The notes below the pieces were generated by a model that had not been told where the DNA came from, did not search any database, and saw only the letters and a list, made by a program, of their open reading frames with translations. A program made the position numbers and the translations under genes. This document shows, one piece after another, positions 18,007-26,483 of a stretch of DNA of 55,431 nucleotides (position 1 is its first letter; each line of letters starts with the position of its first letter). This DNA comes from an uncultured Duncaniella sp. (lineage in GTDB: Bacteria; Bacteroidota; Bacteroidia; Bacteroidales; Muribaculaceae): contig CATWQI010000014.1 in assembly GCA_958352885.1 (NCBI GenBank), positions 1 through 55,431 on the forward strand, in the 5' to 3' direction.

Positions 18007-19749
18007 ATGAATCTCCTTGAATTAAGCGAACAGGAAATAGTAAGACGCGGAAGCCTTGACGAGATGCGCAATCGTGGCATTGAACCCTATCCCGCAGCAG
18101 AGTACGTAGTTACAGGTTACACTGACGAGATTAAGGAAACATTCAGCGACGACGCACCACAACGTGAAGTGGCTGTGGCAGGCCGTATTATGGGCCGTCG
18201 CATCATGGGCAAAGCTTCATTCATGGAACTTCAGGATTCCCGCGGACGCATACAAGTATATGTAAACCGTGATGAAATCTGCCCCGGCGAGGACAAGGAC
18301 GCTTACAATGTAGTGTTCAAAAAACTACTCGACATAGGCGACTTCGTAGGTGTCAAAGGTTTTGTATTCCGTACCCAGACCGGCGAGATTTCCGTTCATG
18401 CGCAGGAACTCACAGTGCTGAGCAAATCGCTTCGTCCCCTTCCAATTGTGAAGGTAAAGGACGGCGTGACTTACGATGCATTTGACGACCCCGAACTCCG
18501 TTACCGCCGTCGCTATGTCGACCTCGTGGTCAACGATGGTGTGAAGGAAATATTCATCAAGCGCAACAAGGTATACAACTCCATGCGCGAATACTTCAAC
18601 AACGCCGGATACATGGAGGTGGAGACCCCTATTCTCCAGTCAATACCCGGAGGAGCGGCAGCACGTCCTTTCATCACACACCACAATGCTCTCGATATTC
18701 CCTTGTATCTCCGTATTGCCGACGAACTATACTTGAAACGACTCATCGTAGGCGGTTTCGAGGGCGTATACGAGTTCTCCAAGAACTTCCGCAACGAGGG
18801 TATGGACCGCACCCATAATCCGGAATTCACCTGCATGGAAATCTATGTTTCCTACAAGGACTATAACTGGATGATGGCTTTCACTGAAAAAATGCTTGAA
18901 AAAATCTGTCTTGACGTCAACGGCACCACCAAAGTCAAAGTCGGTGACAACGAGATAGACTTCAAGGCACCATACAAGCGTGTCACTATGATTGACGCAA
19001 TCAAGGAGCACACCGGCATCGACATCACCGGGATGGATGAGGCCCAGCTCCGCGACACGGCAAGAAGCCTCGGCATAGAGGTGGATGACGCAATGGGCAA
19101 AGGCAAACTTATCGACGAAATTTTCGGAGAAAAGTGCGAAGGACGTTACATCCAGCCTACTTTCATCATCGACTACCCCATCGAAATGTCACCCCTCACC
19201 AAGCGTCACCGCAACAACCCTGAACTGACCGAACGCTTTGAGCTCATGGTCAACGGCAAAGAACTTGCCAACGCTTATTCCGAACTCAACGACCCGATTG
19301 ACCAGTACGAACGCTTCGTTGAGCAGATGAAACTCGGCGAGAAGGGTGATGACGAGGCAATGATTATAGACCAGGACTTCATCCGTGCTCTTGAATACGG
19401 CATGCCCCCCACATCAGGCATGGGCATCGGTATGGACCGTCTTGTAATGCTCATGACAGGGCAGACCACCATTCAGGAAGTACTGTTCTTCCCACAGATG
19501 CGCCCTGAGAAGACACAGCGCCGTGACAAAGAGGAAGCATTCACCGCCATCGGAGTGCCGTCCGACTGGATTGCACCGCTTTACAAAGCCGGTGTCTACA
19601 CTCTTGAACTCCTGTCCACTCAGACTGCCGGGAAACTCCATCAGGAACTTTGCGGCATCAACAAGAAATTCAAGCTCGGATTCAAGAATCCTGCCATCGA
19701 AGATGTAGAGCAGTGGATTGCAGCCGCAGCTCCTGCCACTGAAGCATAA
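18007..19749 (+). CDS. lysS: Lysyl-tRNA synthetase, class II
   Basis: The gene encodes 580 residues from the ATG at 18007. The frame is open to a TTG at 17935, but that extension overlaps the promoter, and CAGGAAAA precedes the chosen ATG. The N-terminal OB-fold anticodon-binding domain (about 50-170, GRIMGRRIMGKASFMELQD) leads to the class II core. Motif 1 includes EVETPILQSIPGGAAARPF, motif 2 NFRNEGMDRTHNPEFT and motif 3 GMGIGMDRLVMLMTG. It attaches lysine to tRNA-Lys. A C-terminal extension of about 75 residues after motif 3 (EEAFTAIGVPSDWI onward) goes beyond the E. coli enzyme. The genes gpsA and pgi follow on the same strand. Confidence 0.96.
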   Translation: MNLLELSEQEIVRRGSLDEMRNRGIEPYPAAEYVVTGYTDEIKETFSDDAPQREVAVAGRIMGRRIMGKASFMELQDSRGRIQVYVNRDEICPGEDKDAYNVVFKKLLDIGDFVGVKGFVFRTQTGEISVHAQELTVLSKSLRPLPIVKVKDGVTYDAFDDPELRYRRRYVDLVVNDGVKEIFIKRNKVYNSMREYFNNAGYMEVETPILQSIPGGAAARPFITHHNALDIPLYLRIADELYLKRLIVGGFEGVYEFSKNFRNEGMDRTHNPEFTCMEIYVSYKDYNWMMAFTEKMLEKICLDVNGTTKVKVGDNEIDFKAPYKRVTMIDAIKEHTGIDITGMDEAQLRDTARSLGIEVDDAMGKGKLIDEIFGEKCEGRYIQPTFIIDYPIEMSPLTKRHRNNPELTERFELMVNGKELANAYSELNDPIDQYERFVEQMKLGEKGDDEAMIIDQDFIRALEYGMPPTSGMGIGMDRLVMLMTGQTTIQEVLFFPQMRPEKTQRRDKEEAFTAIGVPSDWIAPLYKAGVYTLELLSTQTAGKLHQELCGINKKFKLGFKNPAIEDVEQWIAAAAPATEA

Positions 19750-19805
19750 GAGACAGAAATCCGGAATTAACCAAAATCAATGAATATCATCAATTCGCAT
19801 ACACC

Positions 19806-20798
19806 ATGAATTTCCAAAAAATAGCAGTGATGGGAGGCGGTAGTTGGGCGACAGCTCTCGCCAAGCTCCTGTTGCGCAACTGCGATTCAATACTATGGTA
19901 TATGCGCCGTGATGACCGCATAGAAGATTTCAAGAGACTCGGACACAATCCGGCATACCTGACCGATGTGCAGTTTGATGTCTCTCGTATAGAATTTTCA
20001 AGCGATATCAACTATGTATGCTCCAAGGCTGACACACTGCTCCTCGTCATGCCGTCACCATATTTCAAGACTCACATCAATAAGATACAAGTCGACATAA
20101 CCGACAAGTGCATTGTCTCTGCAGTCAAGGGGATTGTACCCGGCGACAACGAGATAATATCCGACTACATGGTGCGCCGCTTTGGAGTAAACAAGGACAA
20201 TATCATAGTTGTGGCAGGACCATGCCATGCCGAGGAAGTGGCCCTTGACAGACCAAGCTTCCTCACGGTGGGATGCCACAATATATGCAATGCCGAGGAA
20301 TTCGGAAGCAAGCTCGCCTCGCCAAACACACGCACCATCACTTCAAGCGATGTGGAAGGCATTGAGTATGCAGCCGTACTGAAGAATGTATACTCGATTG
20401 CCGCAGGAATAATCCACGGAATGAAAGGCGGTGACAATCTGCTTGCGATGCTTGTCAGCAATGCCATCCGCGAAATGGAAAGGTTTGTCGACGAGGTGTG
20501 CCCACGCCCCCGCTGCATCTGCGATTCGGTATACCTGGGCGATCTTCTTGTCACAGCCTATTCACGCTTCTCCAGGAATCACAATTTCGGCTCCATAATC
20601 GGCAAAGGGTACTCCGTGTCCACCGCACGTATGGAAATGGAACAGACAGCTGAAGGCTACTACGGCACAAAATGTATCAAAGAGATTAACAAAAAATATG
20701 GCATTGAGATGCCTATACTCGACACCGTGTATGACATCCTCTACCGCCACGCCAATGCCGAACGGTCAATCCGCACCTTGGGCAAATGGTTTATATAG
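19806..20798 (+). CDS. gpsA: Glycerol-3-phosphate dehydrogenase [NAD(P)+]
   Basis: The 330 residues match GpsA, which reduces dihydroxyacetone phosphate to sn-glycerol-3-phosphate for phospholipid synthesis. The N-terminal dinucleotide-binding loop GGGSWATALAK is at 10-20. SAVKGI and AGPCHAEEVA (GPS/GPN-like turn) follow. The catalytic lysine is in YAAVLKNVYSIAAGI, and the substrate-binding region includes NNLLAMLV-like DNLLAMLVSNAIREM. Length and all key motifs are normal. It lies 56 bases after lysS and 62 bases before pgi, which suggests one transcript. Confidence 0.95.
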   Translation: MNFQKIAVMGGGSWATALAKLLLRNCDSILWYMRRDDRIEDFKRLGHNPAYLTDVQFDVSRIEFSSDINYVCSKADTLLLVMPSPYFKTHINKIQVDITDKCIVSAVKGIVPGDNEIISDYMVRRFGVNKDNIIVVAGPCHAEEVALDRPSFLTVGCHNICNAEEFGSKLASPNTRTITSSDVEGIEYAAVLKNVYSIAAGIIHGMKGGDNLLAMLVSNAIREMERFVDEVCPRPRCICDSVYLGDLLVTAYSRFSRNHNFGSIIGKGYSVSTARMEMEQTAEGYYGTKCIKEINKKYGIEMPILDTVYDILYRHANAERSIRTLGKWFI

Positions 20799-20860
20799 AA
20801 ATCAAAACCAAGGACTCTGACCATCACCCCCCAAGCAAAACTAACAAAAAATATAGAAAA

Positions 20861-22201
20861 ATGAAAACTCTAAACGTTGATATCAAAGATGTTCTCGGAA
20901 CAGTGAGCCGTGAAGAGATTGCCCAACTTGACGAGAAAGCTACTGACGCTATCGAAAAAGTGCTCAATGGCACCGGTGCCGGCAATGATTTCCTCGGCTG
21001 GGTAAATCTCCCGACTGAAACAACCGACGCACTCCTTGACGACATCATCGAGACAGCCGAAGCCCTCCGCGCTTCATGCGACACTGTCGTGGCTATCGGT
21101 ATCGGCGGCAGCTACCTCGGCGCCAAAGCCGTAATCGAAGCTCTCAGTGACAGCTTCGCTGCTTACCGTCCAGGCATGCAGGGCGAGCCCAAAGTGCTCT
21201 TTGCCGGTCAGAACATCGGAGAGGACTATCTATACGAACTTCAGGACTATCTGAAAGACAAACGATTCGGTATCATCGTAATATCCAAGAGCGGTACTAC
21301 TACCGAACCGGCAATAGCGTTCCGCCTCCTCAAGGAGCAGCTCGAGCGCCAGCTCGGTCTTGATGAAGCGCGCAAGCGCATCGTCGCTATCACCGACGCT
21401 CAGCGCGGCGCTCTCCGTCGCCTCGCCACCGAGGAAGGCTACAAGACATTTGTCATCGCCGACAATGTGGGTGGACGTTTCTCTGTGCTTACCCCTGTGG
21501 GACTTCTCCCCATCGCAGTAGCAGGATTTGATATCCGCGCCTTGATTGACGGTGCTGCTGAAATGGAAAAGGACACCAATGCGGCTGACGCATCTAACCC
21601 GGCATACCTCTACGCTGAAACACGCAACGCACTCTATGCTGCCGGCAAAAAGACTGAAATCCTTGTAAACTACAATCCCAAGCTCCACTACTTCGGAGAA
21701 TGGTGGAAACAGCTTTACGGCGAAAGTGAAGGCAAGGACAATGTCGGCATTTACCCCTCATCAGTCGACAACACCACCGACCTCCACTCAATGGGTCAAT
21801 GGATTCAGGAAGGCGAGCGCACTATCTTCGAGACTGTGATTTCGGTCGAGGAGTCAAAGCACGAAAAGCTTATCCCGTCCGACGAGGCAAACCTCGACGG
21901 TCTGAACTATATCGCCGGCAAGCATATCGACGAAGTAAACAAGATGGCTGAGCTCGGAACTCGTCTCGCCCACGTTGACGGTGGCGTACCCAACATCCGC
22001 ATATCTCTCCCAGCACTTGAAGAGAAGTATCTGGGTCAGCTCATCTACTTCTTTGAAAAGGCATGCGGTATCAGCGGCTATATCCTCGGAATCAACCCAT
22101 TCAACCAGCCCGGCGTAGAGGCTTACAAGCGCAACATGTTCGCACTCCTCGCAAAACCCGGCTACGAGAAGGAAACCGAGGCTATCAAAGCCCGCTTGTA
22201 A
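20861..22201 (+). CDS. pgi: Glucose-6-phosphate isomerase
   Basis: The gene encodes 446 residues from the ATG at 20861. The open frame extends upstream to an ATG at 20786 inside gpsA, but the extra 25 residues are polar, lack family similarity and would overlap the preceding gene, so I take the later start, preceded by AACAAAAAATATAGAAAA. Family motifs include VVAIGIGGSYLGAKAV, ISKSGTTTEPAIAF, NVGGRFSVLTPVG and the C-terminal NPFNQPGVEAYK, where the active-site lysine lies. It interconverts glucose-6-phosphate and fructose-6-phosphate. The length matches the short bacterial form of about 445 residues. Two hairpins follow the stop. Confidence 0.96.
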   Translation: MKTLNVDIKDVLGTVSREEIAQLDEKATDAIEKVLNGTGAGNDFLGWVNLPTETTDALLDDIIETAEALRASCDTVVAIGIGGSYLGAKAVIEALSDSFAAYRPGMQGEPKVLFAGQNIGEDYLYELQDYLKDKRFGIIVISKSGTTTEPAIAFRLLKEQLERQLGLDEARKRIVAITDAQRGALRRLATEEGYKTFVIADNVGGRFSVLTPVGLLPIAVAGFDIRALIDGAAEMEKDTNAADASNPAYLYAETRNALYAAGKKTEILVNYNPKLHYFGEWWKQLYGESEGKDNVGIYPSSVDNTTDLHSMGQWIQEGERTIFETVISVEESKHEKLIPSDEANLDGLNYIAGKHIDEVNKMAELGTRLAHVDGGVPNIRISLPALEEKYLGQLIYFFEKACGISGYILGINPFNQPGVEAYKRNMFALLAKPGYEKETEAIKARL

Positions 22202-22277
22202 TCCCACAGCCTCAAAAGGCTGACATACATTCAACAAGAACATTAATAGTTGTTTTATAGATAATTGTGTATTAAGT

Positions 22278-22305
22278 AAAAGGGGAGTCGTGAGACTGCC
22301 CTTTT
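22278..22305 (+). terminator. Terminator after pgi, probably bidirectional
   Basis: AAAAGGG and AGTC arms pair with GACT and CCCTTTT around a GTGA loop with one G-G mismatch. GCGCTTTTT follows on the plus strand. It lies between convergent pgi and the AlbA-type gene, so it may serve both. Confidence 0.6.
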
Positions 22306-22314
22306 GCGCTTTTT

Positions 22315-22342
22315 AGGCGATGTTGCAGCAGCAACATCGCCT
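22315..22342. terminator. Second hairpin in the pgi/AlbA convergent gap
   Basis: A perfect 12-bp stem (arm AGGCGATGTTGC) with an AGCA loop lies 9 bases after the first hairpin. No T-run follows on the plus strand; on the minus strand A residues follow. It could be a backup terminator or mRNA 3'-end stabiliser. Confidence 0.45.
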
Positions 22343-22385
22343 AATCTGTGATATAATGGGAATGCTTTGTTAATGGAAACTCCTT

Positions 22386-23036
22386 TTAGACAGACACAAG
22401 CCTGAAAGCGGAACCATCGTATACAAAATCAATAAGATGCATAGCGTGCAGGCGTGTTACCAACTCCTCAGCAGCCACACGCGACACATGAGCCGCAAGC
22501 ATGAAATCCTCGACTGACACCGGTGACTCGGCAGCCATAGAGAGGAGACATTTCTCCGCCTCCGACAACGTGACCAGCGTTCCTGAGCACGCCGCCTCCC
22601 GGCGCCATGCCCTCACCATAAGTTCCGGAGCCGCTATATTCTCATCACGGACTCTGTAATAAGCCTTCAATTCACCATTCGCCTCCCTGACCAGCACAGG
22701 GCGCACTGCCGATTTAGATATCTCAATCCTAAAGACAGTCAGACCACCTTCTACCTTGAAGGCTGTCACCTGAATATCCTGTTCAGGCTCGCAATACATC
22801 TGGGCAGCCTGCTCAATGACGTAGATATCCTCCTCATTGCGCACTCCGGCTATCACTCCGTTGTCCTTCACGCCCACAAGAAGCCGACCGCCGTCATTGT
22901 TGGCAAAAGCCGACAGGCTGCGGGCAATCTTCCGGGCATCTGATATGGCGAACTTGAAGTCCTGATGCTCGTGCTCCCCTTCCTCGATGAGCTTGGCTAT
23001 GTAATACTTCCCTTTTACCCCTTTAATATCCTTCAT
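22386..23036 (-). CDS. AlbA/Schlafen-domain putative DNA-binding protein
   Basis: The 216 residues contain an N-terminal AlbA_2-type (Schlafen-like divergent AAA) domain, seen as HQDFKFAISDARKIARSLSAFANNDGGRLLVGVKDNG (residues 23-60, written here as one domain landmark: key parts are AFANNDGG and LVGVKD). The C-terminal 60 residues resemble a winged helix (LSEAEKCLLSMAA, then VSRVAAEELVTRLHAM). Such proteins are annotated as ATP-binding or helix-turn-helix regulators, with no defined ligand. It is the last gene of a minus-strand run, 18 bases after luxS, and may be translated with it. What it controls cannot be inferred from sequence. Confidence 0.75.
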   Translation of the reverse strand: MKDIKGVKGKYYIAKLIEEGEHEHQDFKFAISDARKIARSLSAFANNDGGRLLVGVKDNGVIAGVRNEEDIYVIEQAAQMYCEPEQDIQVTAFKVEGGLTVFRIEISKSAVRPVLVREANGELKAYYRVRDENIAAPELMVRAWRREAACSGTLVTLSEAEKCLLSMAAESPVSVEDFMLAAHVSRVAAEELVTRLHAMHLIDFVYDGSAFRLVSV

Positions 23037-23054
23037 TTACCGAACGTTTCACCG

Positions 23055-23534
23055 TCACTGATACGAGAGGTTGGCATCGGTAATCACATCGAGCACCTCC
23101 TCCTTATACTTACGTGCAGCCTCACGTGCAGCCGGCAAATCCATGAATGAATAGTTGCCGCAATCCTTCGGCGTCGCACCGGGGACATCGCCGTGGAATC
23201 CTGCCACATACTCCATTGTCTCCGCCACAAGCGGAAGTACATCCGCAGAACTGACATCACCCTGCACAAGGAGATAGTTCCCGGTACAGCATCCCATCGG
23301 TCCCCAGTATACAATCCTATCACGCCACTGAGGATGATTGCGCAGATATGTGGCGGCAAGATGCTCCATAGCGTGGAGCGCTTCGGGGGTAAGAGCCGGC
23401 TGACGGTTCGGCTCAGTCATACGCACATCAAATGTGGTGATGACATCGCCTGATGGAGTCACATCCTTGCGTGACACATAGATTCCACGCAGAAGAGTGT
23501 TATGATTGATGGTAAAACTTGGTATCTTTTCCAT
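23055..23534 (-). CDS. luxS: S-ribosylhomocysteine lyase
   Basis: The 159 residues match LuxS, which splits S-ribosylhomocysteine into homocysteine and the autoinducer-2 precursor DPD. The metal site is complete: H54 and H58 in HAMEH, with E57 as catalytic base, and C125 in DCGNYSF. The catalytic cysteine is in MGCCTG (residues 80-85), where most family members have MGCRTG, so a second Cys replaces the usual Arg. It lies 70 bases downstream of mtnN, which makes its substrate. Together they form the two-step route that removes S-adenosylhomocysteine. Confidence 0.95.
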   Translation of the reverse strand: MEKIPSFTINHNTLLRGIYVSRKDVTPSGDVITTFDVRMTEPNRQPALTPEALHAMEHLAATYLRNHPQWRDRIVYWGPMGCCTGNYLLVQGDVSSADVLPLVAETMEYVAGFHGDVPGATPKDCGNYSFMDLPAAREAARKYKEEVLDVITDANLSYQ

Positions 23535-23604
23535 GATTACATGTTGTTTCTTGATGGCACATAGTGTTATGTTACTATCAATTGCATTATGTATGTAAAA
23601 TACA

Positions 23605-24273
23605 CTAAATACTGTTCAGCAGATTCAGTATCAAGTCAAACGAATGCTTAGGAGCATCCTCCCAGAAATTTTCATACTGGCGTGAATTATCATGATTACA
23701 CCAGGGAGTGTCACTTATAAGACGCATACAGAAGAAAGGCACATCCTTCAGATAGCACACCTGAGCTATTGCTGCCGACTCCATATCAATAGCCATTGCC
23801 TGAGGGAAATGCTTGCGTATGGCGTCGACTTCCGCCTTGCTCTCTATAAATTTCTCACCCGAGACTATGAGCCCAGGCTTGACTCTCGAATCCGAATCCG
23901 CCACATCGAACATCTGTGTCTCAAACAATACGGGACAACCTGGTACCCGTCCCCATTCCTCACCTATGCACCAGAAATCATGGTGTGCAACACTGTCGGC
24001 GACAATTATATCCATAACCGCGACATCATCGCCCGCACCGGCTGCCACACCTGTATTAATGACAAGATTAGGATTGAAGAGGTCTATCAAAGTTGTAGCG
24101 CCTACCGCCGCATTGACCTTACCTATGCCACACTGCATAAGTGCGACATTATTGCCGTTGACAGTACCTGTATGATAGATGGTATGGTTTTTAACTTCTG
24201 TGGCATGATTCTCAAGCAGAGGGAGTATGAGATTAAGCTCCTTCTCCATAGCCACTATAATTCCTATATTCAT
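23605..24273 (-). CDS. mtnN: 5'-methylthioadenosine/S-adenosylhomocysteine nucleosidase
   Basis: The 222 residues match MtnN (Pfs), which cleaves adenine from methylthioadenosine and S-adenosylhomocysteine. It opens with IGIIVAMEKEL, in which the catalytic glutamate equivalent to E12 lies. INTGVAAG and AIDMESAAIAQVC (ribose-binding Met-Glu) follow, and the catalytic Asp is in RLISDTPW. It feeds S-ribosylhomocysteine to the downstream LuxS. It sits 23 bases after tatC on the same strand. It is likely cytoplasmic, with no signal peptide. Confidence 0.93.
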   Translation of the reverse strand: MNIGIIVAMEKELNLILPLLENHATEVKNHTIYHTGTVNGNNVALMQCGIGKVNAAVGATTLIDLFNPNLVINTGVAAGAGDDVAVMDIIVADSVAHHDFWCIGEEWGRVPGCPVLFETQMFDVADSDSRVKPGLIVSGEKFIESKAEVDAIRKHFPQAMAIDMESAAIAQVCYLKDVPFFCMRLISDTPWCNHDNSRQYENFWEDAPKHSFDLILNLLNSI

Positions 24274-24296
24274 GACAAATTATGATTTTCGATATT

Positions 24297-25118
24297 TCAG
24301 ATATTATTCAGTATAGCGTCAGAACGCCCTTTACGCACGGCAGGGACTGTGAAAGCCGATATTTCCCACAGAAGATATATGGGCAGGAACACCACCATCA
24401 GCGTAAAAGGGTCACCGGTTGGAGTAATGACAGCAGAGAGCACCAGCAACGCCACTATGGCATGACGACGATAGCAGGAGAACAGACTACGGGTCAGTAT
24501 GCCGGCTTTTCCGAGCAACCACGCAAGCAAAGGGAGCTCGAATATGATGCCCATCACGAGAATAAGCACCATGAAGTTGTCCATATACGAATCCAGCGAT
24601 ATCTGATTTGGCACAAGCGCACTCAACTGATAGTCAGCCAAAAAACGCAAGGTGAGAGGGAATACCAGAAAATAGCCCACTGCCACGCCAAGAAAAAACA
24701 TCGCATTTCCGGCAATAAAAGCCCCTCGGACTCCTCGTTTCTCCTCCTCATACAGCCCGGGCGCCACAAACCCCCACAGCTGATAGATGATTATAGGAAA
24801 TGAAAACACTATTGCGAGCCAGAAGGAGGTGGACATGTGGATAAAGAACTGAGAGGCAAGCTGTATATTTATAAGATTGACATTGAAATCAACCGCTCGT
24901 CCCCCCTCAGTGACAATGCCGGAAACCGAAATGCCATCGAGCAAACGGTACAGGACAAAATCTCCCCTGCACGGAGCCAGAATGACATTGTCAAAAAGAT
25001 AAGGCATAGCCATGAAAAAGGCTGTCATCAGGACAAGCACCACAGCTGCCACACGAAGCAACACTCCGCGCAGCACCTCGGCATGGTCCCAGAATCCCAT
25101 TTCATGATTCGGTGTCAC
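24297..25118 (-). CDS. tatC: Twin-arginine translocase subunit TatC
   Basis: The 273 residues give six membrane helices typical of TatC, the receptor for twin-arginine signal peptides. The N-terminus MTPNHEMGFWDHAEVLRGVL carries the conserved H-x-x-E-L-R-like patch (here HAEVLR). FPIIIYQLWGFVAPGLYEEEKR contains the conserved F-P-x(4)-Q-x-W-x-F-x-x-P-G-L-x-x-x-E signature. FELPLLAWLLGKAGILT and AVITPTGDPFT follow in the C-terminal helices. Its start overlaps the end of tatA by four bases, indicating translational coupling. The second helix loop (about 60-95) is somewhat longer than in E. coli. Confidence 0.94.
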   Translation of the reverse strand: MTPNHEMGFWDHAEVLRGVLLRVAAVVLVLMTAFFMAMPYLFDNVILAPCRGDFVLYRLLDGISVSGIVTEGGRAVDFNVNLINIQLASQFFIHMSTSFWLAIVFSFPIIIYQLWGFVAPGLYEEEKRGVRGAFIAGNAMFFLGVAVGYFLVFPLTLRFLADYQLSALVPNQISLDSYMDNFMVLILVMGIIFELPLLAWLLGKAGILTRSLFSCYRRHAIVALLVLSAVITPTGDPFTLMVVFLPIYLLWEISAFTVPAVRKGRSDAILNNI

Positions 25119-25342
25119 TTGCTATCCGCTCCGTTCTTTAATGTTGACGAATCTGAACCGGTCTCGTCGGCTCCTTTCTTCATCTCAGCCGAGACATCGT
25201 TCATCCCTTGCTTGAACGAGTTTATCCCCTTGCCAAGACTGCGGGCAAGTTCCGGAATGCGTTTAGCACCGAAAAGCAGCAATATTACCACGAAAATTAT
25301 TATCAGTTCTCCCGTGCCGAGATTAAATAGACAAGGTATCAT
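25115..25342 (-). CDS. tatA: Twin-arginine translocase subunit TatA/TatE
   Basis: The 75 residues form a single N-terminal membrane helix (GTGELIIIFVVILLLFG) followed by AKRIPELARSLGKGINSFKQG, the family's amphipathic helix with the FGAKRIPELAR signature, then an acidic disordered tail. TatA oligomers open the path for folded proteins. No TatB is encoded beside it, as is usual in Bacteroidetes, so this TatA may serve both roles. It overlaps tatC by four bases and heads the run tatA-tatC-mtnN-luxS. Confidence 0.93.
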   Translation of the reverse strand: MIPCLFNLGTGELIIIFVVILLLFGAKRIPELARSLGKGINSFKQGMNDVSAEMKKGADETGSDSSTLKNGADSK

Positions 25343-25393
25343 ACTATAATTGGAATTCTTAAAGATTTAATTCTGAAAATGGATTATTAAATA

Positions 25394-25401
25394 CAAAGTT
25401 A
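25394..25401 (-). promoter_or_regulatory. -7 element of the tatA operon
   Basis: TAACTTTG on the minus strand lies 52 bases before the tatA start. No TTG is visible at the -33 distance. It faces away from the fabD promoter in the same 169-base gap. Confidence 0.5.
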
Positions 25402-25445
25402 GTGATTTTCCGGCAGACATTACCTCACGTTTTGTGAAAAAATCG

Positions 25446-25453
25446 TAACTTTG
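25446..25453 (+). promoter_or_regulatory. -7 element of fabD
   Basis: TAACTTTG is 59 bases before the fabD ATG. The nearest TTG (in GTTTTGTG) is only about 11 nt upstream, so the -33 half is weak. Confidence 0.5.
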
Positions 25454-25511
25454 CGACTTGAAAACAATTCACCAATAGATTGGTACATAAAACTTAGAAA
25501 AAAATATAGAC

Positions 25512-26390
25512 ATGAAAGCATTTGTGTTCCCCGGTCAGGGAGCCCAGTTCGTAGGAATGGGCAAAGACCTATACGACAATAATCCCGTAGCAAAGGAAAT
25601 GTTTGAAAAAGCCAATGAAATACTTGGCTTCCGTATCACCGACCTAATGTTTGAAGGCACTGACGAGGATCTCCGTCAGACCAAGGTGACCCAGCCTGCC
25701 ATATTCCTCCACTCGGTAATCCTCGCCAAGACACTCGGCGACGACTTCAATCCCGACATGACCGCCGGACACTCGCTCGGCGAATTCTCAGCCCTCGTAG
25801 CAGCAGGCGCTCTCAGCTTTGAGGATGGTCTCCGCCTCGTGTCAGCCCGTGCCCAGGCTATGCAGAAGGCATGTGAGCTCAAACCTTCCACAATGGCTGC
25901 CGTGCTTGCACTTCCCGACGAGAAAGTAGAGGAAATCTGTGCATCAATCCCCGGCGTAGTGGTGTGCGCCAACTACAACTGCCCCGGACAGATAGTAATC
26001 TCCGGCGAAGAGGAAGCTATCGACGCCGCATGCGAACAACTCAAGGCTGCCGGCGCAAAACGCGCTCTCAAGCTCAAAGTCGGCGGCGCATTCCATTCAC
26101 CCTGTATGGAACCCGCACGCGCCGAGCTCGCTGAAGCTATCGAAAAGACTGAGTTCCACACCCCTATCGTTCCCGTTTACCAGAATGTGGACGCAAAGCC
26201 CCACACTGACCCGGCTGAAATCAAGACTAATCTCGTGGCTCAGCTCACCGCTCCCGTCCGCTGGACTCAGAGCGTACAGAACATGATTGCCGACGGTGCA
26301 ACCGAATTTGTAGAACTCGGTCCGGGCAAGGTACTCCAGGGTCTTGTATCCAAGATTAACCGCGAAGTAGCTGTGGACGGACGCCAGTAA
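25512..26390 (+). CDS. fabD: Malonyl-CoA:ACP transacylase
   Basis: The 292 residues match FabD, which loads malonate onto acyl carrier protein for fatty-acid synthesis. The N-terminal FPGQGAQFVGMG forms the oxyanion-hole loop, nucleophile S88 is in GHSLGE, and the catalytic histidine is H195 in GGAFHSPCM. ELGPGKVLQGL near the C-terminus is also typical. Length and motifs are complete. It stands alone rather than in a fab cluster, and 93 bases separate it from the next gene. Confidence 0.96.
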   Translation: MKAFVFPGQGAQFVGMGKDLYDNNPVAKEMFEKANEILGFRITDLMFEGTDEDLRQTKVTQPAIFLHSVILAKTLGDDFNPDMTAGHSLGEFSALVAAGALSFEDGLRLVSARAQAMQKACELKPSTMAAVLALPDEKVEEICASIPGVVVCANYNCPGQIVISGEEEAIDAACEQLKAAGAKRALKLKVGGAFHSPCMEPARAELAEAIEKTEFHTPIVPVYQNVDAKPHTDPAEIKTNLVAQLTAPVRWTQSVQNMIADGATEFVELGPGKVLQGLVSKINREVAVDGRQ

Positions 26391-26483
26391 TCCGTCCCCG
26401 AAATCCACCCGTATACGAGAAACATGCTGAACACGGTGGCGGCAAAGAATGTTATCATATTGAGATTTCAAGAATAATTCAAT

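Noticed and set aside
20786..20860. N-terminal extension of pgi from an ATG inside gpsA
   Set aside because: The 25 extra residues are polar and unlike the family, and the downstream ATG gives the normal 446-residue length.
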